From Bacteroidales bacterium (GTDB taxonomy: Bacteria; Bacteroidota; Bacteroidia; Bacteroidales; JAIOZK01): a stretch of 51,364 nucleotides of DNA. Shown piece after piece: positions 18,569-27,195 of the stretch. The stretch's first letter is position 1; each line of letters starts with the position of its first letter. The position numbers and the translations under genes are program-made. The notes beneath the pieces are model-generated. The model saw nothing but the letters and a program-made list of their open reading frames with translations. It made no database searches and was not told where the DNA came from. The DNA lies in contig JAIOZK010000027.1 in the NCBI GenBank assembly GCA_021740625.1, positions 1-51,364 of the forward strand, read 5' to 3'.

Positions 18569-20182
18569 TTATGCATTCTTCTTATGATCCATGGCGGCCT
18601 TCACAAAGTGTACAAACAAAGGATGTGGTTCGGCCACGGTACTCTGGTATTCCGGGTGAAACTGCACACCGATAAACCAGGGATGATCCTTCAGTTCCAT
18701 AATTTCCACAAGATCGTCCTTGGGATTGATCCCTGCAGCGATCATTCCCGCATTCTGGTAATCCTTTAAATAAGCATTATTGAATTCGTAACGGTGGCGG
18801 TGTCTTTCCCGGATGGTTTGCTTTTTATAAATACTATGAATCTTTGAATTCTTCTTTATACGACAGGGATAAGCCCCCAATCGCATGGTTCCGCCTTTAT
18901 CGCAAACCTTCTTTTGATGCTCCATCAAATCGATTACAGGATAATGGGTTTTGGGGTCCATTTCGGTTGAGTGGGCATCTGAGAAACCCAGCACATTCCT
19001 GCCGAATTCAATAACAGCGCATTGCATACCGAGGCAGATTCCCAGGAAAGGTATATTATTTTCACGGGCATATTTCGCTGCCAGGATCTTACCATCAATG
19101 CCCCGGTCACCGAAACCGGGCGCAACAAGAATCCCATCCAGTCCCCGCAGCAAGTCGTCCAGGTTATTTTCATCGACCTGCTCCGAATGAATCAGCTTAA
19201 CATCCGTATGACATTCGTTTTCGGCACTGGCATGCACAAAAGATTCATTGATAGACTTATAAGCATCCTGCAACTCAACATATTTGCCAACAAGACCTAG
19301 CTTCACCTCGTCTTTGGGGTTTTTTAGTTTCCTGAGAAAATTTTCCCAGTTTTTGAGGTCAGGCTTTTTATCATAAGGCATTTCAAGCCTTTTCAAGACC
19401 TGTACATCCAGCTTTTCTTTCCGCATCATGATGGGTACATCATAAATGGTTTCCACATCGATGGATTCAATCACAGATTCTGCAAGCACATTGCAAAAGA
19501 GTGCGATTTTTCTACGCAGTCCCTGGTTCAGGTGGTGCTCTGTCCGGCAAACGATCACATCGGGCTGAACACCTTGCTCCTGCAATGTTTTTACAGAATG
19601 CTGGGTAGGTTTTGTTTTCAGTTCACCCGAAGCAGAAAGGTAAGGCACCAGGGTAAGATGGACCACGGCTGTATTGCGTCCCATTTCCCAACGCATCTGC
19701 CTGACTGTTTCGACGTAGGGCAGGGATTCGATATCGCCTACGGTCCCCCCTATTTCGGTAATTACAAATTCATATTTCCCGGTTTTTCCGAGTGCCTTGA
19801 TACTTCGCTTGATCTCGTCCGTAATATGCGGGATCACCTGTACTGTTTCACCAAGGTAGTCGCCACGCCTTTCTTTGTTGATCACATTCTGATATATCCT
19901 TCCGGTTGTAATATTGTTGGCCTGTGATGTAGAGGCATTTGAATAACGTTCATAGTGTCCCAGGTCGAGGTCGGTTTCCGCTCCATCGTTGGTTACATAA
20001 CATTCACCATGCTCATAGGGGTTCAGGGTACCCGGATCAACATTGATGTAAGGATCGAGCTTTTGTATTGTTGCTGTGTATCCCCTGGCCACCAGCAGTT
20101 TTGCGAGTGATGATGAAATAATACCCTTGCCCAGCGAAGAACTGACTCCACCTGTTACGAATATGTATTTTGTTTTACTCAT
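18569..20182 (-). CDS. pyrG: CTP synthase
   Basis: Makes CTP from UTP, ATP and glutamine in the cytoplasm. The 537-residue protein has the synthetase domain with GGVSSSLGKGI (11-21), the DPYINVDPGTLNPYEHGE and EIGGTVGDIES motifs, and a class I glutamine amidotransferase domain with nucleophile C383 in GICLGMQ and the later HPEYQS motif. Length and motif order are normal. It stands as its own minus-strand unit, with repeat-rich DNA on both sides (20183-20456 and 18342-18568). Confidence 0.98.
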   Translation of the reverse strand: MSKTKYIFVTGGVSSSLGKGIISSSLAKLLVARGYTATIQKLDPYINVDPGTLNPYEHGECYVTNDGAETDLDLGHYERYSNASTSQANNITTGRIYQNVINKERRGDYLGETVQVIPHITDEIKRSIKALGKTGKYEFVITEIGGTVGDIESLPYVETVRQMRWEMGRNTAVVHLTLVPYLSASGELKTKPTQHSVKTLQEQGVQPDVIVCRTEHHLNQGLRRKIALFCNVLAESVIESIDVETIYDVPIMMRKEKLDVQVLKRLEMPYDKKPDLKNWENFLRKLKNPKDEVKLGLVGKYVELQDAYKSINESFVHASAENECHTDVKLIHSEQVDENNLDDLLRGLDGILVAPGFGDRGIDGKILAAKYARENNIPFLGICLGMQCAVIEFGRNVLGFSDAHSTEMDPKTHYPVIDLMEHQKKVCDKGGTMRLGAYPCRIKKNSKIHSIYKKQTIRERHRHRYEFNNAYLKDYQNAGMIAAGINPKDDLVEIMELKDHPWFIGVQFHPEYQSTVAEPHPLFVHFVKAAMDHKKNA

Positions 20183-20250
20183 AGCGATTATTAAACCTTA
20201 TACTTTTACGAGAAAAAGAAGCTTTCCACAAAGCGCCCTTAAAATATCCG

Positions 20251-20334
20251 GGTCAGATCGAGCGAAGTCGAGATGGAATCGCCCTTGGGCTTCGACTCCC
20301 TGCCTGTCCGGCAGGCACGGCGCTCAGCCTGACC
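20251..20334. repeat. Palindromic repeat upstream of pyrG
   Basis: GGTCAG (20251) with GAGCGAAGTCGA (20260-20271) faces TTCGACT (20291) and CGCTCAGCCTGACC (20321-20334), giving an imperfect foldback with an extra hairpin, TGCCTGTCCGGCAGGCA, in its loop. It is a third member of the GAGCG(A/T)AGTCGA family in this window. Confidence 0.65.
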
Positions 20335-20415
20335 ACAAAGAATAGGACTCACCTGACCAGAAAGAATACGGTTCACCTGATCAGAAGTAACGGAGCTCAA
20401 CCTGACTAAAGACCG
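20323..20415. repeat. Four imperfect 24-25 bp tandem repeats
   Basis: Units start at 20323, 20348, 20372 and 20396 with pattern CTCACCTGACCAGAAAGAAT. The first overlaps the end of the palindromic element just upstream. They fill the space between the GAPDH stop and the pyrG start. I see no gene here. Confidence 0.75.
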
Positions 20416-20456
20416 TGCTTTTTGGACAACTTCAAATCTGTTATTTATAAATCTCA

Positions 20457-21929
20457 TTAATAATACCTGAACCGTTTCACCCCGGCAATATGTTTTGCAA
20501 GGCGTATTACCTGGATGGTATATCCGAATTCATTATCATACCAGATATACAAAACGATATTTCTTTTGTCATTTGTTACTTTGGTGGCCGGGCTGTCGTA
20601 GATACAGGCTACCGGATCGCCAATAAAATCCGTTGAAACAGCTTCGTAAGCCGATGAATACCTGATCTGTTCTACAAGTCTGCCTTGTAACGCGGCATCT
20701 TTCATCACCTGGTCTACTTCTTCCACGCTGGTTTCCCTGTTCACAGTTAACGTAAGAATGGCAAGCGAAACATTCGGCACCGGAACCCTGACTGCATTCG
20801 CGGTCAGTTTTCCATTCAGACTCGGTATGATCTTAACAGCGGCTTTTGCAGCTCCGGTTTCTGTGATGACCATGTTTATTGGAGCAGCACGGCCTCTTCT
20901 GTATTTATTGTGGAAATTGTCGAGCAGGTTCTGGTCGTTTGTATAAGCATGTATGGTTTCTACATGGCCTCTTTCGATCCCAAATTCTTTTTCAATAACA
21001 GAAAGGGGCGGAACGATCGCATTTGTTGTACAGGATGCCGCAGAATAAACAGTTTCAGCATCAATGTCGATATCATTGTGATTGATGCCATAAACGATGT
21101 TGGGAACATCCCCTTTTCCGGGTGCTGTTAGTAAAACTTTTTTAACGCCTTTGGTATTAAGATGCCTTGTCAAACTCTCACGGTCGCGGAAGATTCCTGT
21201 ACTATCAATCAGGAGCGCATCACTGATCCCATATTTGGTATAGTCAATGTCTTCGGGCTGGCTGGCTTCGATCATCTTGATATAATGGCCGTTGGCAAAG
21301 AGTGTTTCGTCATCTATGTCTTCAACGGCGATACCCCTGAAAGGCCCGTGAATGGAATCATGACGAAAGAGGGAGGCACGTTTCCGGATGGCTTCACCGG
21401 TATTTTTCCTGGCAACAATGGCCCTGACTCTCAACTGGGAGCCGTTGCCCTGAATGATAAGCTCTCTTGCTACCAGTCGCCCGATGCGTCCAAAACCGAA
21501 TATAATCACATCAACAGGTTTTTCATAGGGGGGTTTTTTGTCAATGAACTCACTCAGTTTGTCCTCAATAAAATCTTTGGTGTTTCTGTAATTGTCCTTT
21601 TCGTTCATCCATTCATTGTTCAGGCGTCCGATGTCAATCCTGGCAGGCCCGACATTGCATTCCAGGATTGCATTGGCCAGGTCGAGTGAATCCAGGATCT
21701 TCAACTTTTTCCCAACAATTCTTTCCGCATAAGAGTGCTTGTAAAGTACAACGCTGGCACTTCGGTCAATAAGCTGACTTCGGAACAATATCAATTCGAT
21801 TGACTTATCATAAAAAAGTTTCGTCATGATACTGATAAACTCATTGGCGATTTTTTCTTCAGTAAAATACTGATTCAGGGAGGCTTCGTAATTGCTGTTT
21901 TCAAATTTATTACCGGAACTATTGCTCAT
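20457..21929 (-). CDS. gap: Glyceraldehyde-3-phosphate dehydrogenase, long form
   Basis: NAD(P)-dependent oxidation of glyceraldehyde 3-phosphate. The usual core begins near residue 138 with the Rossmann motif FGFGRIGR (144-151); the catalytic cysteine is C300 in SAASCTTNA, and WYDNEFGY near the C-terminus completes the active site. The first ~135 residues are an extra helical domain not present in classical GAPDH (about 335 residues). Long forms like this are known in Bacteroidota and are often the secondary, possibly gluconeogenic or NADP-using, enzyme; that role here is inference. It is followed by the repeat region before pyrG and preceded by the rpoD terminator. Confidence 0.93.
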   Translation of the reverse strand: MSNSSGNKFENSNYEASLNQYFTEEKIANEFISIMTKLFYDKSIELILFRSQLIDRSASVVLYKHSYAERIVGKKLKILDSLDLANAILECNVGPARIDIGRLNNEWMNEKDNYRNTKDFIEDKLSEFIDKKPPYEKPVDVIIFGFGRIGRLVARELIIQGNGSQLRVRAIVARKNTGEAIRKRASLFRHDSIHGPFRGIAVEDIDDETLFANGHYIKMIEASQPEDIDYTKYGISDALLIDSTGIFRDRESLTRHLNTKGVKKVLLTAPGKGDVPNIVYGINHNDIDIDAETVYSAASCTTNAIVPPLSVIEKEFGIERGHVETIHAYTNDQNLLDNFHNKYRRGRAAPINMVITETGAAKAAVKIIPSLNGKLTANAVRVPVPNVSLAILTLTVNRETSVEEVDQVMKDAALQGRLVEQIRYSSAYEAVSTDFIGDPVACIYDSPATKVTNDKRNIVLYIWYDNEFGYTIQVIRLAKHIAGVKRFRYY

Positions 21930-21990
21930 AATCCAAATTTTAAGTTAATAATTAATTTGAAGGTCAGTACTTTTGGAAAGTTCAAAAATA

Positions 21991-22042
21991 AAAAAAAAGG
22001 ATTACCGCTTGAAAAAAAATTCAAACAAGTAATCCTTTTTTT
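21991..22042 (-). terminator. Terminator of rpoD
   Basis: AAGGATTAC (from 21997) and GTAATCCTT (22029-22037) form a long stem whose flanks extend as A8/T7, with a partially paired TTGAA/TTCAA inner loop. On the minus strand it lies 22 bases past the rpoD stop and ends in a run of T. Because the arms are symmetric it could also work on the plus strand. Confidence 0.88.
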
Positions 22043-22063
22043 ATAAACAGCAATATTTTATAC

Positions 22064-22930
22064 CTACAGTCCCAGGTATGCTTTCAGGAGTTTGCTCCTG
22101 GAATTATGCTTTAACCGCCTGATCGCCTTTTCTTTTATTTGCCTTACCCGTTCGCGGGTCAGATCAAATTTTGCCCCGATCTCTTCCAGGGTAAATTCAT
22201 GGTTGGTACCGATCCCGTAATACATGTTGATAACATCCCTTTCCTTTTCACTCAATGTTGCAAGTGATCTTTGAATTTCTTTTCCAAGCGATTCGTGGAT
22301 CAGATCATTATCGGTTGTGGGATTGTCGTCGGTAACAAACACATCCAGAAATTTCACATCATCATCCTGAGAGATAGGTGCATCCATGGAAACATAACGT
22401 GTAGATATTTTCATGGCAGCATCTATTTTATGCTCGGGCAATTCCAGTTGGTCCGCGATCTCATCGGCCGAAGGTGTTCTTTCGTACTCCTGCTCGAGTT
22501 TGGATGATGCCTTCTTGATCTTGTTCAGGGAACCAACCTGGTTGAGGGGCAGTCTTACAATCCTGGATTGTTCGGCAAGCGCCTGCAATATGGATTGCCT
22601 GATCCACCAAACGGCATATGAAATAAATTTAAATCCTCTGGTTTCATCAAATCTTTTGGCTGCTTTGATCAGGCCAAGGTTCCCTTCGTTGATAAGGTCG
22701 GGCAGGCTTAATCCTTGATTTTGATATTGTTTGGCTACGGATACAACAAAACGAAGATTTGCTTTGGTCAGCTTTTCCAACGCTATCTGGTCACCCTGTT
22801 TGATTCTTCTGGCCAATTCAACTTCTTCCTCTGCTGTTATGAGCTCTTCTTTACCAATATCCTGTAAATATTTGTCAAGGGAAGCAGTTTCACGATTTGT
22901 TATCGATTTTGTGATCTTTAGTTGTCTCAT
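22064..22930 (-). CDS. rpoD: Primary RNA polymerase sigma factor, Bacteroidota type
   Basis: Housekeeping sigma-70 factor of 288 residues, much shorter than proteobacterial RpoD because the non-conserved region is absent. Region 1.2 is [22 protein letters not shown], region 2 includes [20 protein letters not shown] and [20 protein letters not shown], region 3 starts near RLPLNQVG, and region 4 has [20 protein letters not shown]. This short type recognises the TAnnTTTG -7 element found before several genes here. Its own start is preceded by TATCTTTG on the same strand, so autoregulation by the housekeeping holoenzyme is likely. It is followed by a strong terminator. Confidence 0.97.
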   Translation of the reverse strand: MRQLKITKSITNRETASLDKYLQDIGKEELITAEEEVELARRIKQGDQIALEKLTKANLRFVVSVAKQYQNQGLSLPDLINEGNLGLIKAAKRFDETRGFKFISYAVWWIRQSILQALAEQSRIVRLPLNQVGSLNKIKKASSKLEQEYERTPSADEIADQLELPEHKIDAAMKISTRYVSMDAPISQDDDVKFLDVFVTDDNPTTDNDLIHESLGKEIQRSLATLSEKERDVINMYYGIGTNHEFTLEEIGAKFDLTRERVRQIKEKAIRRLKHNSRSKLLKAYLGL

Positions 22931-22993
22931 AACATGAACTCGATTTCTCTTAACTCCCTAATAATCAGTAATATACAAAAAGAAGCGTAAATG

Positions 22994-23001
22994 CAAAGAT
23001 A
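22994..23001 (-). promoter_or_regulatory. Probable rpoD -7 element
   Basis: The minus strand reads TATCTTTG here, matching the Bacteroidota consensus TAnnTTTG, 63 bases before the rpoD ATG. The -33 region is only T-rich (TTTT), so the assignment rests mainly on the -7 match. Confidence 0.65.
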
Positions 23002-23044
23002 ATTAATTTTTTTCTTTTTTAAAAATTTTTAACGAAGAAACTTT

Positions 23045-23061
23045 GGACAAATTGTTTGTCC
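23045..23061. promoter_or_regulatory. Perfect 7-bp palindrome between degQ and rpoD
   Basis: GGACAAA-TTG-TTTGTCC is a perfect inverted repeat about 22 bases past the protease stop and about 45 bases upstream of the rpoD -7 element. It could be an operator for rpoD or a small hairpin ending the protease transcript; no T run follows directly. Confidence 0.4.
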
Positions 23062-23082
23062 ACTGCAAATCCGGTTCTGAAA

Positions 23083-24561
23083 TCAGAGTTCGAAGACATA
23101 CACAAATTCCATCCCGTTGGGATAGATTCCTTCAAGCTTTAACATCTCACTGCTTCTTTGCAGGGCATCTTGAATATCACTTTTACTGGCTATTTTAAGA
23201 TCATTCAGTTGTTTGATGATGAAACCCTGCCTGACGCCTCCTCTTTGCAGCAGTCCACCCTCTTCAACATCTTCTATCATATAACCGTAATTGGTACCAT
23301 AACGGTTCATTTCATTGGCGGTAAGTTCCCTGAGGTTGGCACCCAGTTCTTTGTGAAAAAAGGCTTCTTCTCTTTTTGCCAGTTCGATGGTTCCCTGCCT
23401 GTTCTTCAGTTCTACATCAAAAATCCTTCTTTTGCCGTCACGCATCACGTAAAGTTCCACCACATCCCCGGGCCGGTGCTGACCGATTATTTCCAGCAGT
23501 TCCGACAAAGTATTCACCGCCAGATCGTCGACTGAGAGAATGATGTCTCCTTCGCGCATGCCGGCTTCTTCGGCACCTCCGTCGCTGGTAATTTCGGCAA
23601 CATATACGCCCCGGATATCATCCAGGCCCATTTCTTTGGCGAAGTCAGCATCCATCTCCCGGATCCTCACGCCAATAAAAGCGCGTTGTACCTCACCAAA
23701 TTCAATGAAATCAGCCACTACCTTGCGTACAATGTTTACAGGAATGGCAAAAGAATATCCTTCGTAATAACCGGTATTGGAAGCAATTGCAGCATTGATC
23801 CCGACCAGTTCTCCTTCATTATTCACCAGCGCCCCGCCACTGTTGCCCTTGTTTACGGCAGCATCGGTTTGTATAAAAGTTTCAATGGCGGTGTTTGAAC
23901 CCAGGATATTGATATCACGTGCTTTGGCACTGACAATGCCCGCTGTAACCGTAGAAGTCAGGTTAAACGGATTTCCCACGGCGAGCACCCACTCTCCCAC
24001 CTGTACTTCATCCGAGTTACCATAGCTCAAATACGGAAGGTCTTCTGCTTCAATTTTAACCAACGCAAGATCGGTGGACGGATCATTCCCGATGATCTTG
24101 GCTCTGTAAGTTCTTTTATCATTCAGGGTTACCTCTATCTCAGTAGCATCCTGTACCACATGGTTGTTGGTGACGATGTATCCGTCGCTGGAAATGATCA
24201 CCCCGGAACCATAAGCCATTAAGGGCATGTGGGGATGACGGCGCGGTTTGCCATCAAAATATTTAAAGAGTTGCCCGAAGAAATCGTCGTATACACTGCT
24301 TTTGCGGTCGAAAGTAGTCCGGATATGCACAACAGCATTGACTGACATTTCTGCAGCCGTCCTGAAATCTGGCCCAACGGAAACTGCACCCGGCATGTAA
24401 GCGCTTTGTTGCACCGGCATCTCTTCCACAGCCTGATAATGCTCACGCAATGGATGCTGATTGTTCTCATCACTTTCCTTGTCGCTGATTATCCCATTTA
24501 ATGCCAGGGCTATTACGCCCCCTAAAATTGCAATGAACAGCAGTCCAAATATCTTTTTCAT
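23083..24561 (-). CDS. degQ: Periplasmic serine protease, DegQ/HtrA (Do) family
   Basis: Envelope quality-control protease and chaperone of 492 residues. The N-terminal segment KKIFGLLFIAILGGVIALAL is a signal anchor or signal peptide. The trypsin-like domain has catalytic H134 (TNNHVV), D164 (DPSTDLALVKI) and S241 (KGNSGGALVN). Two PDZ domains follow (about 285-380 and 395-490). Length and layout match Do-family proteases. It lies upstream of rpoD on the same strand with a 152-base gap and divergently from dapF. DegP versus DegQ cannot be settled by eye. Confidence 0.94.
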   Translation of the reverse strand: MKKIFGLLFIAILGGVIALALNGIISDKESDENNQHPLREHYQAVEEMPVQQSAYMPGAVSVGPDFRTAAEMSVNAVVHIRTTFDRKSSVYDDFFGQLFKYFDGKPRRHPHMPLMAYGSGVIISSDGYIVTNNHVVQDATEIEVTLNDKRTYRAKIIGNDPSTDLALVKIEAEDLPYLSYGNSDEVQVGEWVLAVGNPFNLTSTVTAGIVSAKARDINILGSNTAIETFIQTDAAVNKGNSGGALVNNEGELVGINAAIASNTGYYEGYSFAIPVNIVRKVVADFIEFGEVQRAFIGVRIREMDADFAKEMGLDDIRGVYVAEITSDGGAEEAGMREGDIILSVDDLAVNTLSELLEIIGQHRPGDVVELYVMRDGKRRIFDVELKNRQGTIELAKREEAFFHKELGANLRELTANEMNRYGTNYGYMIEDVEEGGLLQRGGVRQGFIIKQLNDLKIASKSDIQDALQRSSEMLKLEGIYPNGMEFVYVFEL

Positions 24562-24734
24562 ATCTGTAATAATTTTTATTTTTCCAAAAATTCACTGATC
24601 AAAAAACGTTCCCATCACCTGGCTATTATTGTCTTAGGCTGTTAAATAATGTTAAAGAACATACAACAAACAGAATGCATTTTTGTTTTCTTCACATCCC
24701 CAATCTAAAGCTGAAAATGATCTCATGAACCAGG

Positions 24735-24765
24735 TTTCATAAATGCATCGAATTCGCTATATTTG
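24735..24765 (+). promoter_or_regulatory. Promoter of the dapF operon
   Basis: TTTC (24735-24738), 19 bases, then TATATTTG (24758-24765) fits the Bacteroidota TTTG-N19-TAnnTTTG promoter with one mismatch in the -33 box. The dapF ATG follows 18 bases after the -7 element, leaving a very short leader. Confidence 0.75.
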
Positions 24766-24782
24766 CCTCTGTTATCGACTAC

Positions 24783-25571
24783 ATGAAAAAAAATTTTACA
24801 AAATATCACGGAACCGGAAATGATTTTATACTGATCGACAACCGGAAGCTTGACTTTCCAGCCGATCAGAAAACGATCTCCCTCATGTGCAACCGACGCC
24901 TGGGTGTGGGTGCCGATGGTCTTATTTTACTGAATCCTTCGGATGATCTCGATTTCAGCATGCGGTACTTCAACAGCGACGGAAATGAAGGCAGTATGTG
25001 TGGCAATGGTGGCAGGTGTATTACCGCCTTTGCTGCAAAGCTTGGAATTATCAGCCGGGAAGCCGAATTCTCTGGCATTGACGGCACACACAGCAGCATG
25101 ATCCTACCGGGAACAGCTCCGATCCTGAATATCAAACTTTCTCTGATGCCAGTGCAAGGGATCAAAGAAATGGACGGAGATTTGATCCTTGACACCGGCT
25201 CTCCGCATTACGTAAATTTCAAAGACTCCATTCTGGACCTGGATGTTTTTGATGAAGGCAGAAAGATCAGGAAAAGCGAAGCGTTTCCAGAGGGCATCAA
25301 TGTAAATTTTGCAGAAATTTTGTCAACGGGCAGCATCAAGCTCGCCACTTACGAAAGGGGCGTGGAGGCTGAAACCCTGAGCTGCGGTACCGGAGTCACT
25401 GCAGCCGCGATCGCTGCTCACCATTCGGGAAGAATAAACGAACAAAACATAACAGTCATCACCAGGGGGGGCGAACTGCAGGTAAGCTTTACAGCAGAAA
25501 GCGGTCATTACGAAGACATCTGGCTGCAGGGCCCCGCCACTGAGGTTTTTACAGGAGAATATGAATTTTAG
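24783..25571 (+). CDS. dapF: Diaminopimelate epimerase
   Basis: Interconverts LL- and meso-diaminopimelate for lysine and peptidoglycan synthesis. The two-base catalytic pair is C73 (MCGNGGRC) and C201 (SCGTGVTA). The N-terminus KYHGTGNDFILID and RRLGVGADGLI segment are diagnostic. Its length (262 residues) is typical. First gene of a six-gene plus-strand operon; its stop lies inside the start of the acetyltransferase gene (11-base overlap), so the two are translationally coupled. Linkage to mltG two genes on fits a cell-wall theme. Confidence 0.97.
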   Translation: MKKNFTKYHGTGNDFILIDNRKLDFPADQKTISLMCNRRLGVGADGLILLNPSDDLDFSMRYFNSDGNEGSMCGNGGRCITAFAAKLGIISREAEFSGIDGTHSSMILPGTAPILNIKLSLMPVQGIKEMDGDLILDTGSPHYVNFKDSILDLDVFDEGRKIRKSEAFPEGINVNFAEILSTGSIKLATYERGVEAETLSCGTGVTAAAIAAHHSGRINEQNITVITRGGELQVSFTAESGHYEDIWLQGPATEVFTGEYEF

Positions 25572-26091
25572 TTTCAACAAGGACGAAATCAAACTGAGAG
25601 CTCCCGAGCCGGAAGACATCGACCTGCTCTATGAATGGGAGAATGATGCGAGCATCTGGCACCTGAGCAATACAAAAAGCCCGTACTCCCGTTTTGACCT
25701 GGAACAATATATCCTCAACAGCAACAAAGATATATACAGTGCCAGGCAGGTCAGGTTTATGATCGTACTTAGCTTGAGAGAAAAGGAAACCACCATTGGG
25801 AGCATTGATCTTTTCGATTTCGATCCGGACAATAAAAGAGCGGGAATCGGAATTTTAATTGCTGAAAATCACAGAAACAAGGGATTTGCCGGAAAAGCAC
25901 TTGACATTCTAATTGATTATTGCCGGATGCATTTGCATTTGCACCAGTTGTTCTGTAATATCACCGATGGAAACAGTACGAGCAGAAAACTATTTGAGAA
26001 TAAAGGATTCCGCCATATTGGAGTAAAGAAGGAATGGACCCGCATTAACAAAAAATGGGTCGATGAACATATGTTTCAATTAATTTTTTAG
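25561..26091 (+). CDS. GNAT family N-acetyltransferase (RimJ/RimL-like)
   Basis: Small acetyl-CoA-dependent acetyltransferase (176 residues). The IKLRAPEPEDIDLLYEWEND start and the GIGILIAENHRNKGFAGKAL acetyl-CoA loop with R/Q-x-x-G-x-G/A character, then the SRKLFENKGF strand, match the RimJ/RimL subgroup of GNAT enzymes. The substrate could be a protein N-terminus or a small molecule. The ATG overlaps the dapF end by 11 bases, and mltG follows after 12 bases, so it is part of the operon. Confidence 0.88.
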   Translation: MNFSFNKDEIKLRAPEPEDIDLLYEWENDASIWHLSNTKSPYSRFDLEQYILNSNKDIYSARQVRFMIVLSLREKETTIGSIDLFDFDPDNKRAGIGILIAENHRNKGFAGKALDILIDYCRMHLHLHQLFCNITDGNSTSRKLFENKGFRHIGVKKEWTRINKKWVDEHMFQLIF

Positions 26092-26103
26092 GAGCAAGTC
26101 AAA

Positions 26104-27189
26104 ATGACAACCTATTATCATTCGAAATATGCCAAAAGAAGAAAAAAGAAATCCAGGTTTCACCGCATTATAATGTACCTTCTGGTTTTTTTAATCATCC
26201 TGGCCCTTGGAGTTGCTTACTGGATGTACCGCGTGATCTTTTATCCCAATGTCTGGATCGAAGAAGGCGAGCAAAGCTCGGTCTATATCCCGGACGGTGC
26301 CGATTTTGAGGATGTAAAAGTAATACTCTATTCCCAGGGCCTGATCATCAACCGGAGAAATTTCGAATGGCTTGCCCGGGAAAAAAAATACCCCGAACTG
26401 ATCAAAGCCGGTCATTATATCATCCGGCAGGGCATGAGCAACAATGAACTGGTCAATATGTTGCGGGCTGGTGAGCAGGAACCGGTAGATGTAATTTTCA
26501 ACAATATCAACACAAAAGAAGACCTGGCAGCACGTATCAGCAGTCAACTGGAGTTTGACTCCCTTCAACTGATTAACTTATTGAATGATTCAACATTTTT
26601 GAGTCAATACGATTTCCAGCCGGAAAATATCAAGGTCATGTTCATTCCGAATACCTATGAGTTTTACTGGACCACGGATCCCAAAGGATTTATGGACAGA
26701 ATGTACATTGAGCACAAAGCATTCTGGAATGACCGGCGAAAAGCCCTTGCCGATTCCATCGGCATGAGTATTCACGAGATTGTTACCCTGGCATCCATTG
26801 TCGAAAAGGAAACCAACAAGAATGATGAAAAGGATATTATTGCCGGGGTTTACATCAACAGGCTCAAGAGGGGATGGCTGCTGCAGGCCGATCCCACCCT
26901 CATCTATGCATGGGGTGATTTCGGCATTAAAAGGGTATTGAACATTCACAAACAGATAGATTCTCCATACAACACTTATAAAAATGCCGGTCTTCCTCCG
27001 GGCCCCATATGCATACCTTCAATTTCCTCCATCGATGCCGTCTTGCATTACGACAGGAATGATTACCTGTATTTTTGTGCGAAAGAAGACCTTTCGGGTT
27101 ATCATAGCTTCTCAAAATCTCATACCCAGCATATCAAAAATGCAAGAAAGTACCAGGAAGCACTTAATGAATTGAAAATCTATAAATAA
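26104..27189 (+). CDS. mltG: Endolytic murein transglycosylase
   Basis: Cuts nascent peptidoglycan glycan strands and so sets their length. This 361-residue protein has a basic cytoplasmic start (KRRKKKSRFHR), one membrane segment (IIMYLLVFLIILALGVAYWM), a LysM-like region (about 50-125) and the YceG domain with SIVEKETN (catalytic glutamate), GVYINRLKRGWLLQADPT and SPYNTYKNAGLPPGPICIP. All signature blocks are intact. An AGGAG sequence precedes the ATG. It lies in the dapF operon, in keeping with cell-wall growth. Confidence 0.96.
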   Translation: MTTYYHSKYAKRRKKKSRFHRIIMYLLVFLIILALGVAYWMYRVIFYPNVWIEEGEQSSVYIPDGADFEDVKVILYSQGLIINRRNFEWLAREKKYPELIKAGHYIIRQGMSNNELVNMLRAGEQEPVDVIFNNINTKEDLAARISSQLEFDSLQLINLLNDSTFLSQYDFQPENIKVMFIPNTYEFYWTTDPKGFMDRMYIEHKAFWNDRRKALADSIGMSIHEIVTLASIVEKETNKNDEKDIIAGVYINRLKRGWLLQADPTLIYAWGDFGIKRVLNIHKQIDSPYNTYKNAGLPPGPICIPSISSIDAVLHYDRNDYLYFCAKEDLSGYHSFSKSHTQHIKNARKYQEALNELKIYK

Positions 27190-27195
27190 GCCGCA

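Noticed and set aside
20239-20457. Minus-strand 72-codon frame between GAPDH and pyrG
   Set aside because: It runs through the palindromic element and the 24-bp tandem repeats and has no family features.
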